From Hyphomicrobiales bacterium (GTDB lineage: Bacteria; Pseudomonadota; Alphaproteobacteria; Rhizobiales; Beijerinckiaceae), in NCBI GenBank assembly GCA_003567055.1, contig PXAW01000312.1, positions 1 through 6,051 of the forward strand: 6,051 nt of DNA, written 5' to 3'. Numbering within the stretch: the stretch's first letter is position 1; the number at the start of each line of letters is the position of its first letter. Position numbers and translations under genes: made by a program. Shown here one piece after another: positions 1 to 5,800 of the stretch. The notes under the pieces are model-generated. The model worked only from the letters and a program-made list of their open reading frames with translations. It had not been told where the DNA came from and made no database searches.

Positions 1-645
1 GGCTTCATGGTTCCGGTCGATACCGGCATCACCTCGACCATGGAACTCGACGGCGCCACGGTCTGCGTGCTGACGGGCACGACCACGGAGCTCAACCTGG
101 CGGATTATTTCCGCGCCAACGACATGGAGTTCACGCCGGTCACCAACGAAAACGTCAACGTCCTCGTCGAAACCTATCTCGGCGGCGGCTGCGATGCCTA
201 CACCAACGACAAGTCGGGCCTCGCCGCCCGTCGCTCGGCCTTCCCGAATCCGGAAGAGCACGTCATCCTGCCCGAGACCATCTCCAAGGAGCCCCTCGGC
301 CCGGTCGTGCGCGCCGATGACAGCAACTGGGGCGACATCGTGCGCTGGACCCTGTTCGGCATGATCGAAGCCGAAGAGCTCGGCGTCTCCTCGGAGAACG
401 TCGCCGAGATGCTCGAATCCGATTCCCCCGCCATCCGCCGCCTGCTGGGCGTCGAGGGCGCCATCGGTGAAGAAATGGGCCTGCCGAACGACTTCATGGT
501 CAGCGTGCTGACCCATGTCGGCAATTACGGCGAAATCTACGAGGCCAATGTCGGCGAAAACACGGCGATCGGTATCCCGCGCGCTGGTACGCAGAACGAT
601 CTGTGGACCCGTGGCGGCCTGATCTACGCCATGCCTTTCCGTTGA
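1..645 (+). CDS. aapJ: General L-amino acid ABC transporter, periplasmic substrate-binding protein (partial, C-terminal part)
   Basis: This is the 3' part of the binding protein that captures amino acids in the periplasm and delivers them to the AapQ/AapM channel. The frame is open from base 1, so the first visible Met (base 7) is internal; 214 residues are present against about 340 in complete AapJ/BztA proteins, so the signal peptide and first lobe are missing. Family hallmarks recalled from AapJ are visible: the TTTELNLADYFRAN stretch (residues about 27-40), a Cys pair at residues 22 and 64 (VCVLTG and GGGCDAYTND) likely to form a disulfide, the ISKEPLGPVVR segment, and the C-terminal VGNYGEIYEANVG and GGLIYAMPFR blocks. 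It is followed by an intercistronic hairpin and then aapQ, the standard aapJQMP order. The family assignment is firm; exact substrate range cannot be read from sequence, although AapJ systems are typically broad for polar and other L-amino acids. Confidence 0.93.
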   Translation, partial: GFMVPVDTGITSTMELDGATVCVLTGTTTELNLADYFRANDMEFTPVTNENVNVLVETYLGGGCDAYTNDKSGLAARRSAFPNPEEHVILPETISKEPLGPVVRADDSNWGDIVRWTLFGMIEAEELGVSSENVAEMLESDSPAIRRLLGVEGAIGEEMGLPNDFMVSVLTHVGNYGEIYEANVGENTAIGIPRAGTQNDLWTRGGLIYAMPFR

Positions 646-660
646 TCGGCACGTGACCCC

Positions 661-687
661 GGCCCGGCTCCCCAGCGGAGCCGGGTC
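661..687 (+). promoter_or_regulatory. Intercistronic GC-rich hairpin between aapJ and aapQ
   Basis: A perfect 9-bp inverted repeat, CCCGGCTCC (663-671) and GGAGCCGGG (677-685), closes a 5-nt loop; a G-T wobble (662/686) and a G-C pair (661/687) extend it to 11 pairs. It starts 15 bp after the aapJ stop. No T-tract follows, so it is not a canonical intrinsic terminator. Stem-loops behind the binding-protein gene are a known way for ABC importer operons to keep binding-protein mRNA more abundant than permease mRNA, by 3'-end protection or partial termination. That role is inferred here. Confidence 0.6.
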
Positions 688-726
688 ATCCGGCGGTAGT
701 TCAGTCGTCCCTGTGCGGAGCGCCCG

Positions 727-1923
727 ATGGCCATCACCGAATCGACCGCGATGCGAGGCTCGAAACCCTCGTCGTCGATCCTGAACAATGAGACGTTTCG
801 TGCGATCGTCTTCCAGTTCGTCACAGTCGTCTGCATTTTCGGGCTCGGCTGGTATTTCGTCACGAACACCATCGACAACATGGCCCAGCGCGGCATGTCG
901 GCGGGGTTCGGCTTCCTCAACGTCTCCGCCGGTTTCGGCATCAGCTTCACGCTGATCCCCTATCGCGAGGGCGACAGCTATTTCCGCGTCTTCCAGGTCG
1001 GCATCGCCAATACCCTGCTCGTGGCGGTGATCAGCATCATCGGCGCCACCGTGATCGGCCTGATCGTAGGGCTGATGCGCATGTCGAAGAACTGGCTCGT
1101 GCGCACCATTGCGCGCTGGTATATCGAGATCCTGCGCAACACGCCCTTGCTCCTGCAGATCATCGCCTGGTATTTCGGCGTCTTCAATCTGCTGCCACGC
1201 CCGCGCGACAGCCTCGACTGGGGCGGGCTGTTCTTCCTCAACAATCGCGGCTTCTACATGCCCGGCCCCGTCCCCGGCGACGGCTTCACCGTGACGCTGA
1301 TTGCGCTGGTGATCGCCATCGCGGCTGCGGTCGGCCTGCGCTACTGGGCACGCAAGCGGCAGGAAGCAACCGGCAAGTATTTCCCGGCCGTGAGTGCCGG
1401 CCTCGCCGTGATCGTGGCGTTGCCGCTCGCGGTCTTCCTGCTCTCGGGGGCGCCGCTCGCCTGGGACGTCCCGGCATTGCAGGGCTTCAATTATCGCGGC
1501 GGCCTCAGTGTCCCGCCTGCCCTGTGCGCACTGGTGCTGGCGCTGGCGATCTACACCTCCTGCTTCATCGCGGAGATCGTGCGCTCGGGCGTGCAGTCGG
1601 TCAGCCACGGGCAGACGGAGGCCGCGCGCGCCCTCGGCGTGAAGCCCTCCTGGACCATGCGGCTGATCATCCTGCCGCAGGCCCTGCGGGTGATCATTCC
1701 GCCGCTGATCAGCCAGTACCTGAACGTCACCAAGAATTCCTCGCTGGCCATCGCCATCGGCTTCCCCGATCTCGTGAGTGTGTGGATGAACACGTCGCTG
1801 AACCAGTCCGGGCGCGCGATCCCGATCGTCGCCATGACCATGGCCTTCTACTGCATCGTGAGCCTGTTCGTGTCGCTGATCATGAACCCCTACAACCGCC
1901 GCATTCTCCTGAAGGAGCGCTGA
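727..1923 (+). CDS. aapQ: General L-amino acid ABC transporter, permease subunit AapQ/BztB
   Basis: This is one of the two inner-membrane permease subunits of the importer, in the HisM/HisMQ-type polar amino acid permease family; its 398 residues match the usual AapQ/BztB length of about 400. Hydrophobic segments are visible at about residues 26-47, 92-117, 138-156, 187-205, 219-240, 263-283, 321-345 and 365-386. The N-terminal half carries IARWYIEILRNTPLLLQ (about 128-144), typical of the family. The EAA loop that docks on the ATPase is TEAARALGVKPSWTMRLIILPQA (E298 and G304 are the key residues), followed by the conserved KNSSLA (336-341). The ATG is preceded by GGAG (717-720) at 6-nt spacing. 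The stop lies 3 bp before aapM, so the two subunits are almost certainly co-translated and pair as a heterodimer. The long loop between residues about 157 and 260 is normal for AapQ and absent from short HisM-type permeases. Confidence 0.95.
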   Translation: MAITESTAMRGSKPSSSILNNETFRAIVFQFVTVVCIFGLGWYFVTNTIDNMAQRGMSAGFGFLNVSAGFGISFTLIPYREGDSYFRVFQVGIANTLLVAVISIIGATVIGLIVGLMRMSKNWLVRTIARWYIEILRNTPLLLQIIAWYFGVFNLLPRPRDSLDWGGLFFLNNRGFYMPGPVPGDGFTVTLIALVIAIAAAVGLRYWARKRQEATGKYFPAVSAGLAVIVALPLAVFLLSGAPLAWDVPALQGFNYRGGLSVPPALCALVLALAIYTSCFIAEIVRSGVQSVSHGQTEAARALGVKPSWTMRLIILPQALRVIIPPLISQYLNVTKNSSLAIAIGFPDLVSVWMNTSLNQSGRAIPIVAMTMAFYCIVSLFVSLIMNPYNRRILLKER

Positions 1924-1926
1924 GAG

Positions 1927-3288
1927 ATGAGCGACTCCACCACAACCACCACCAAGACTCAGCCGCTGATCTTCCAGCCGAAGCCGGAGCGGGCGGCCCC
2001 GCCCAGCACGGTCGGCGTGATCGGCTGGATGCGCCAGAACCTGTTCTCCAACGTCTCCAACACGCTGCTGACGATCGTCGGCGCCTATATCGTCTATGTC
2101 TTCCTCGCCTGGGTGCTGAACTGGGCCGTGTTCAACGCGGTCTGGCAGGCGGAAAACCGGCGCGAATGCCTCGATCTCGTCGGGCGCTCCGGCGCCTGCT
2201 GGCCCGGCGTGATCCAATGGTTCGACAACCTGATCTACGGGCTCTACCCCAAGGACCAGATCTGGCGCATCAATCTGGGCTTTCTCGCGCTGATCCTGTG
2301 GGTGGCGCCGCTCTGGTTCCCGAAGGTCCAGTCCAAGGTCGCGATCGGCATCACCGCCGTGATGCTCTATCCGTTCCTGGCTTCCTACTTCTTCCTCGGT
2401 GGCGACAAGGGCGTGTTGTGGATGGCGCTGATCTCGGCCGGTCTCACCGGGCTGATCTGGGTCTGGCTCACGGTCTTCACCGAATTGTTCCACGGCAAGA
2501 GTTTCACCCGGATGATGGGCGAGATCCTCGGCGCTTCCGGCAAATCGGAAGAGGAGCAGCTCAAATTCGGCCGGCTCTCGCTGATCGGCGTCTTCGCCAT
2601 CGCCGTGGTGCTGGTGTCGCAGTGGGAATTGTCCTTCGTCTCCACACGGCAATGGGGCGGGCTGTTCCTGACGCTGGTGATCTCCGGTATCGGCATCACC
2701 TTCTCGCTGCCGTCGGGCATCCTGCTGGCGCTGGGGCGGCGCTCGACCATGCCACTGATCCGGCTGATGTGTACCGGCTTCATCGAGCTGTTCCGCTCGG
2801 TGCCGCTGATCACCATCCTGTTCATGTTCAACACCATGCTGCCGCTGTTCCTGCCCGTGGGCGTGGAGGTGAACCAGCTGGTGCGCGCCATCGTCGCCGT
2901 CTGTCTCTTCGCCGCCGCCTATATGGCAGAGGTGATCCGCGGCGGGCTGCAGGCGATCCCGAAGGGGCAGTACGAAGCCGCTGCCGCGATGGGGCTGGGC
3001 TACTGGCAGGCGACGACGCTGATCATCATGCCGCAGGCGTTGAAGATCATGATCCCGACCATCGTCGGCAACTTCATCGGCCTGTTCAAGGACACCACGC
3101 TGGTCTCGATCATCGGGTTGTTCGATCTGCTCAACATGGCCCGTTCGGTGGGTGAGGATACCCGCTGGTTGGGGCTGTTCATCGAGCCGTTCTTCTTCAT
3201 CACGCTGATCTACTTCTTCTTCTGCTTCCTGATGTCGCAATACTCGATCAACCTCGAGCGCAAGCTCGAAGCCGGCGCACGACGCTGA
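1927..3288 (+). CDS. aapM: General L-amino acid ABC transporter, permease subunit AapM/BztC (long form)
   Basis: This is the second inner-membrane permease subunit, partner of AapQ. An AAGGAG (1912-1917) inside the end of aapQ sits 9 nt before the ATG. Features in order are a Thr-rich hydrophilic N-terminus, a first membrane span at about 47-66, a periplasmic-type loop with two Cys (81 and 91), further spans at about 116-131 and 137-158, the permease core with [21 protein letters not shown] (about 253-273), [12 protein letters not shown] (285-296), [22 protein letters not shown] leading into the EAA loop (E350, G356), [12 protein letters not shown] (386-397), and a last span at about 420-436. 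At 453 residues it is longer than the AapM proteins I recall (about 385, with BztC near 430). The extra length seems to lie between residues about 158 and 235, where an additional hydrophobic span and a charged stretch ([12 protein letters not shown]) interrupt the usual sequence. The family call is secure; only the significance of the extra segment is open. Confidence 0.94.
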   Translation: MSDSTTTTTKTQPLIFQPKPERAAPPSTVGVIGWMRQNLFSNVSNTLLTIVGAYIVYVFLAWVLNWAVFNAVWQAENRRECLDLVGRSGACWPGVIQWFDNLIYGLYPKDQIWRINLGFLALILWVAPLWFPKVQSKVAIGITAVMLYPFLASYFFLGGDKGVLWMALISAGLTGLIWVWLTVFTELFHGKSFTRMMGEILGASGKSEEEQLKFGRLSLIGVFAIAVVLVSQWELSFVSTRQWGGLFLTLVISGIGITFSLPSGILLALGRRSTMPLIRLMCTGFIELFRSVPLITILFMFNTMLPLFLPVGVEVNQLVRAIVAVCLFAAAYMAEVIRGGLQAIPKGQYEAAAAMGLGYWQATTLIIMPQALKIMIPTIVGNFIGLFKDTTLVSIIGLFDLLNMARSVGEDTRWLGLFIEPFFFITLIYFFFCFLMSQYSINLERKLEAGARR

Positions 3289-3294
3289 AGGAGG
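3288..3294 (+). promoter_or_regulatory. Shine-Dalgarno of aapP, supporting the GTG start
   Basis: AAGGAGG is a near-perfect anti-SD match beginning at the last base of the aapM stop codon. It stands 5 nt before GTG at 3300, good ribosome spacing. The nearer ATG at 3295 abuts the site with no spacing and opens a frame of only ATG-GCG-TGA, so GTG is the real start. Confidence 0.8.
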
Positions 3295-3299
3295 ATGGC

Positions 3300-4085
3300 G
3301 TGAGCACTGATACGATCGAAAAATCCGTCGCCAGCGCCAAGCAGTCCGGTCGCTCCGTGATCGAACTGGTGGGCATGAGCAAGTGGTACGGCAATTTCCA
3401 GGTGCTGAAGGATATCGATCTGACGGTCTATGAGGGGGAGCGGATCGTGGTCTGCGGCCCCTCCGGATCGGGCAAATCGACCATGATCCGCTGCATCAAC
3501 CAGCTGGAAGTCCACCAGGAAGGCGATGTCATCATCAACGGCAAGGCCTATGGCAAGGACGAGAAGCAGAATGACCTGATCCGCCGCGATATCGGCATGG
3601 TCTTCCAGAGCTTCAACCTGTTCCCGCATCTCAGCGTGCTGGAGAACTGCACCATGGCGCAGATCTGGGTGAAGGAGACCCCCAAGGCCGAGGCGGAAGC
3701 GGTGGCGATGCACTTTCTGGAGCGGGTGCGCATACCCGAACAGGCGCTCAAATACCCGCTCCAGCTCTCCGGCGGCCAGCAGCAGCGCGTCGCCATCGCC
3801 CGGGCGCTGTGCATGAATCCGAAGATCATGCTGTTCGACGAGCCCACTTCCGCGCTTGATCCGGAAATGATCAACGAGGTGCTGGAAGCCATGATCGAGC
3901 TGGCGCAATCGGGCATGACCATGATCGTGGTCACGCACGAGATGAACTTCGCCCGCAAGGTGGCCGACCGGGTGATCTTCATGGATCAGGGCGAAATCGT
4001 CGAACAGGCGCCGCCCCATGCGTTTTTCGACAATCCGCGTTATGACCGCACGCAACTGTTCCTGAGCCAGATCCTGCACCATTAA
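3300..4085 (+). CDS. aapP: General L-amino acid ABC transporter, ATP-binding subunit AapP/BztD
   Basis: This cytoplasmic ATPase drives amino acid import through AapQ/AapM. The 261-residue length is typical for a polar amino acid ABC ATPase (HisP/GlnQ type). All catalytic motifs are intact: Walker [10 protein letters not shown] (53-61), Q-loop Gln103 in [11 protein letters not shown], signature [15 protein letters not shown] (156-170), Walker B IMLFDE (176-181) with catalytic Glu181, D-loop SALD (184-187), and switch His213 in VVTHEM. An aromatic for adenine stacking is provided by the KWYG motif (Tyr30). The C-terminal [18 protein letters not shown] is characteristic of amino acid transporters of this class. 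Translation starts at GTG behind a strong ribosome binding site. It lies 11 bp after aapM and closes the transporter part of the operon. Confidence 0.96.
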   Translation: MSTDTIEKSVASAKQSGRSVIELVGMSKWYGNFQVLKDIDLTVYEGERIVVCGPSGSGKSTMIRCINQLEVHQEGDVIINGKAYGKDEKQNDLIRRDIGMVFQSFNLFPHLSVLENCTMAQIWVKETPKAEAEAVAMHFLERVRIPEQALKYPLQLSGGQQQRVAIARALCMNPKIMLFDEPTSALDPEMINEVLEAMIELAQSGMTMIVVTHEMNFARKVADRVIFMDQGEIVEQAPPHAFFDNPRYDRTQLFLSQILHH

Positions 4086-4158
4086 TGGAACGACGCTACC
4101 TCGGGTCGCGCGCTTGGTTCCACGCCCGCGCTTCGTTCCACGCCCGCGCTTCGTTCCA
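4086..4158 (+). promoter_or_regulatory. Possible alternative hairpins in the aapP downstream spacer
   Basis: TGGAACGA at 4086-4093, directly after the aapP stop codon, is the exact reverse complement of TCGTTCCA at 4133-4140 and again at 4151-4158, both within the tandem repeat. In each case CGC (4094-4096) can pair with a GCG just inside, across a 2-nt CT bulge. One left arm can therefore pair with either of two right arms, and the distal pairing would end 4 nt before the ribosome binding site of the next gene. Pairing is seen in sequence; a regulatory role is inference. The loops are long (about 31-49 nt), so stability is uncertain. Confidence 0.35.
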
Positions 4159-4162
4159 CGCC
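4117..4162 (+). repeat. 18-bp tandem repeat, about 2.5 copies
   Basis: GTTCCACGCCCGCGCTTC occurs twice perfectly (4117-4134 and 4135-4152), followed by the first 10 bases of a third copy (4153-4162). A degenerate remnant, CGCGCTT at 4109-4115, lies just upstream. The array fills about half of the aapP to PLP-enzyme spacer and ends directly at the ribosome binding site. The unit length is a multiple of three and would read as repeated Val-Pro-Arg-Pro-Arg-Phe in the frame of the downstream gene, but the coding start lies after it. Slippage during replication could vary copy number. Confidence 0.85.
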
Positions 4163-4168
4163 AAGGAG
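4163..4168 (+). promoter_or_regulatory. Shine-Dalgarno deciding the start of the PLP enzyme
   Basis: AAGGAG lies 5 nt upstream of ATG 4174. An in-frame TTG at 4114 would add 20 residues made mostly of the tandem repeat (VPRPRF units) and has no comparable ribosome binding site, so ATG 4174 is preferred. Confidence 0.75.
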
Positions 4169-4173
4169 ACCCC

Positions 4174-5388
4174 ATGGCTCTCGATATCGCGCATGTGCGC
4201 AGCCAGTTCCCGGCTCTCGCGGACGGTTTCGCCTATTTCGACAATGCCGGCGGCTCCCTCGTGCTCAGGCCCGTGGCCGAGCGCATCAGCGAGTACCTGC
4301 TCACCACCAGCGTGCAGACCGGCGCCTCCTACGGCCATTCGCAGCGCGCCACGGCGCGGGTGCAGGAGGCGCGCGCGGCGATCGCGCGCTACATGAACGC
4401 GCAGCGCCCGGAAGAGATCGTGCTCGGCGCCTCCGCCACCATGATGATGCGCACCCTGGCCCAGGCCATGGCCAGCCAGTTCCAGCCCGGCGACGAGGTG
4501 ATCCTCACCAATTTCGACCACGAGACCAATATCGGCCCCTGGCTGACGCTGGAAGCGCGCGGCGTCGTCTTCAAGTTCTGGGAGATCAATCGCGAGACGG
4601 CGACGGTCGATCTGGCCGATCTCGAAGCGCTGATGACCGAGAAGACAAAGCTCGTCTGCGTCACGCATGTCTCCAACATCCTGGGCACGATCAACCCGAT
4701 CCGCGCCATTGCCGACAAGGTCCATGCGGGCGGCGCGAAGCTCGTGGTCGACGGTGTCGCCTATGCCCCGCACCGCGCCGTCGATGTGCAGGCGCTGGAT
4801 GCCGATTATTACGTGTTCAGCTTCTACAAAACCTACGGTCCGCATTTCGCCGTGCTCTACGGGCGCTACGACCTGCTGCGCGAGCTGGATAATCTGTACC
4901 ATTATTTCTACGACAAGGACAAAGTCCCCGCCAAGCTGGAGCCCGGCAATACCAATTATGAGCTCGCCTGGGGCTCTGCCGGCATCGTCGATTACTTTGA
5001 TGAACTGGGCGGCGGCACCGGCGATCATGCCGCGATCGCGCGCGCCTTCGAGGATGTCGCCGAGCACGAGGCCCTGATCGGCGAGCGGCTGCTCGACTAT
5101 CTGCGCGGCAAGAACGGCGTGCGCATCATCGGCGATCGCGGCTCCGACAAGGCGACGCGGGTGCCGACCATCTCCTTCAAGGCGGACGGGCTCGACAGCG
5201 AAGCGATCGTGCGCAAGGTCGATGCGGCGCAGATCGGCATCCGCTTCGGCGATTTCCACTCCCGCCGGCTGTTGGAATCACTTGGGCTGAGCCCGATGGG
5301 CGGCGTGGTGCGCGTTTCGATGGTGCATTACAACACCCTCGAGGAAGTCGACCGCGTCATCGCGGCTCTGGACGAGGCCATGGCCTGA
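4174..5388 (+). CDS. Cysteine desulfurase-like PLP-dependent enzyme (aminotransferase class V, VC1184-type family)
   Basis: This is a 404-residue cytoplasmic fold-type I PLP enzyme. Visible landmarks are DNAGGS (23-28), the phosphate-binding region GASATMMMRTLA (85-96), His116 in FDHETNIGPW (ring stacking, aligning with EHHAN in SufS), Asp193 in VVDGVAYAPHRAVDV (pyridine nitrogen), the Schiff-base Lys219 in FSFYKTYGPHFAVLYG, and Arg380 in VVRVSMVHYNT (carboxylate binding). These match the SufS/NifS-like superfamily, and FYKTYGPH is typical of the VC1184-type branch. Canonical desulfurase features are absent: the only Cys is Cys162, the region aligning with the catalytic Cys loop reads RFGDFHSRRLL, the usual Gln of DGAQ is Ala196, and the His before the Lys is Tyr218. 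Sulfur mobilisation for Fe-S clusters is therefore unlikely. The reaction is unknown and could be an amino acid lyase, an isomerase or a transaminase. Its position behind aapJQMP on the same strand, with no clear terminator between, suggests it handles an imported amino acid. Confidence 0.85.
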   Translation: MALDIAHVRSQFPALADGFAYFDNAGGSLVLRPVAERISEYLLTTSVQTGASYGHSQRATARVQEARAAIARYMNAQRPEEIVLGASATMMMRTLAQAMASQFQPGDEVILTNFDHETNIGPWLTLEARGVVFKFWEINRETATVDLADLEALMTEKTKLVCVTHVSNILGTINPIRAIADKVHAGGAKLVVDGVAYAPHRAVDVQALDADYYVFSFYKTYGPHFAVLYGRYDLLRELDNLYHYFYDKDKVPAKLEPGNTNYELAWGSAGIVDYFDELGGGTGDHAAIARAFEDVAEHEALIGERLLDYLRGKNGVRIIGDRGSDKATRVPTISFKADGLDSEAIVRKVDAAQIGIRFGDFHSRRLLESLGLSPMGGVVRVSMVHYNTLEEVDRVIAALDEAMA

Positions 5389-5408
5389 CGTCTGCCGCTA
5401 TGCAGACG
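5389..5408 (+). terminator. Hairpin immediately after the PLP-enzyme stop codon, possible weak terminator
   Basis: CGTCTGC (5389-5395) and GCAGACG (5402-5408) form a perfect 7-bp stem with a 6-nt loop, starting at the first base after the TGA. The downstream sequence GGATGTTTC has only a short T run, so it would be a poor intrinsic terminator; it could instead protect the mRNA 3' end. It is the best visible boundary for the aap operon. Confidence 0.4.
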
Positions 5409-5469
5409 GGATGTTTCATGCTGCGAATCATGCTATCCGGGATCGCATGGGACGATCACGGGTGGCATC

Positions 5470-5787
5470 ATGCTCGACAAGCTGACTTACGACGATTTCA
5501 CGGATTATCGCGGCAAGACCTTCACGCTGGAGGGAATCGGCGGACAGGTGGAGATGCGCCTGCTGGACGTGCGGCGCTCGCCCTATTCCGGCCTGCCGAC
5601 GCAGCGCCAGCCCTTCGCCATCCTCTTTGCCGCCCCCGTGCATCCGCCACTCGAAGGCCGGATGTACAATATCCGCCATCCGGGGCGCGGTCTCGTCGAG
5701 GGGATGTTCATCAGCCCGGTCCTGCCGCCGCCTCAGTTCATCCAGGAGACCCGCGACGTCCGCTTCTACGAAGCGATCTTCAACTGA
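5470..5787 (+). CDS. Small DUF6916-like protein of unknown function
   Basis: This gene encodes 105 residues with no signal peptide, membrane span or cysteine. The sequence looks like a compact beta-rich domain: FTLEGIGGQVEMRLLDVRRS (about 18-37), then PFAILFAAP (48-56), MYNIRHPGRGLVEGMFISPV (65-84) and the terminal VRFYEAIFN (97-105). The pattern of a Phe-rich strand plus a small residue and Pro (pFsllFrGP), then YxIxHpxxG, then a C-terminal Y-E-A-x-F-N, is what I associate with DUF6916, a family sometimes found beside tail-collar or microcystin-dependent-type proteins; no such partner is in this window. The start is the only ATG/GTG/TTG in this frame after the previous gene's stop, with a modest GGTGG (5461-5465) ahead of it. 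It lies 81 bp after the PLP enzyme and converges with lptB, 13 bp apart. The coding call is good, the family name is from memory, and the function is unknown. Confidence 0.7.
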   Translation: MLDKLTYDDFTDYRGKTFTLEGIGGQVEMRLLDVRRSPYSGLPTQRQPFAILFAAPVHPPLEGRMYNIRHPGRGLVEGMFISPVLPPPQFIQETRDVRFYEAIFN

Positions 5788-5800
5788 CGCAAGGGCATTC

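Noticed and set aside
1524..3155. Plus-strand open frame of 543 codons spanning the aapQ-aapM junction
   Set aside because: It is an out-of-frame shadow of two genuine permease genes; its Arg/Ala/Asp/His-rich composition is typical of shifted GC-rich coding sequence.
3295..3303. Three-codon minigene ATG-GCG-TGA overlapping the aapP start
   Set aside because: The ATG directly abuts the Shine-Dalgarno with no spacing, so ribosomes should use the GTG at 3300; most likely chance.
3210..4175. Minus-strand open frame (321 codons) opposite aapP
   Set aside because: It covers aapP, whose motifs are all intact on the plus strand; the protein begins with a translation of the tandem repeat (GTKRGR units) and continues as a low-complexity His/Asp/Leu-rich sequence.
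4085..4396. Short plus-strand frame starting at the TAATG overlap with the aapP stop
   Set aside because: The stop-start overlap looks like translational coupling, but the frame has no ribosome binding site, reads through the repeat, then runs out of frame into the PLP enzyme with low-complexity Ser/Arg-rich sequence.
4096..5259. Long minus-strand open frame (387 codons) opposite the PLP enzyme
   Set aside because: It is the antisense shadow of a well-supported gene in GC-rich DNA; the translation is Asp/His/Ala/Gly-rich, without recognisable motifs, and has no convincing ribosome binding site.
5389..5469. Promoter for the DUF6916-like gene
   Set aside because: I looked for -35/-10 pairs; TTTCAT (5414-5419) and TGCTAT (5431-5436) are only 11 bp apart, so no credible sigma-70 promoter can be supported.
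5416..5474. Three copies of TCATGCT (5416, 5428, 5468) ahead of and across the DUF6916-like start
   Set aside because: Only 7 bases, irregular spacing (12 and 40 bp), no palindromy beyond the CATG core and no clear promoter nearby; too weak to call operator sites.
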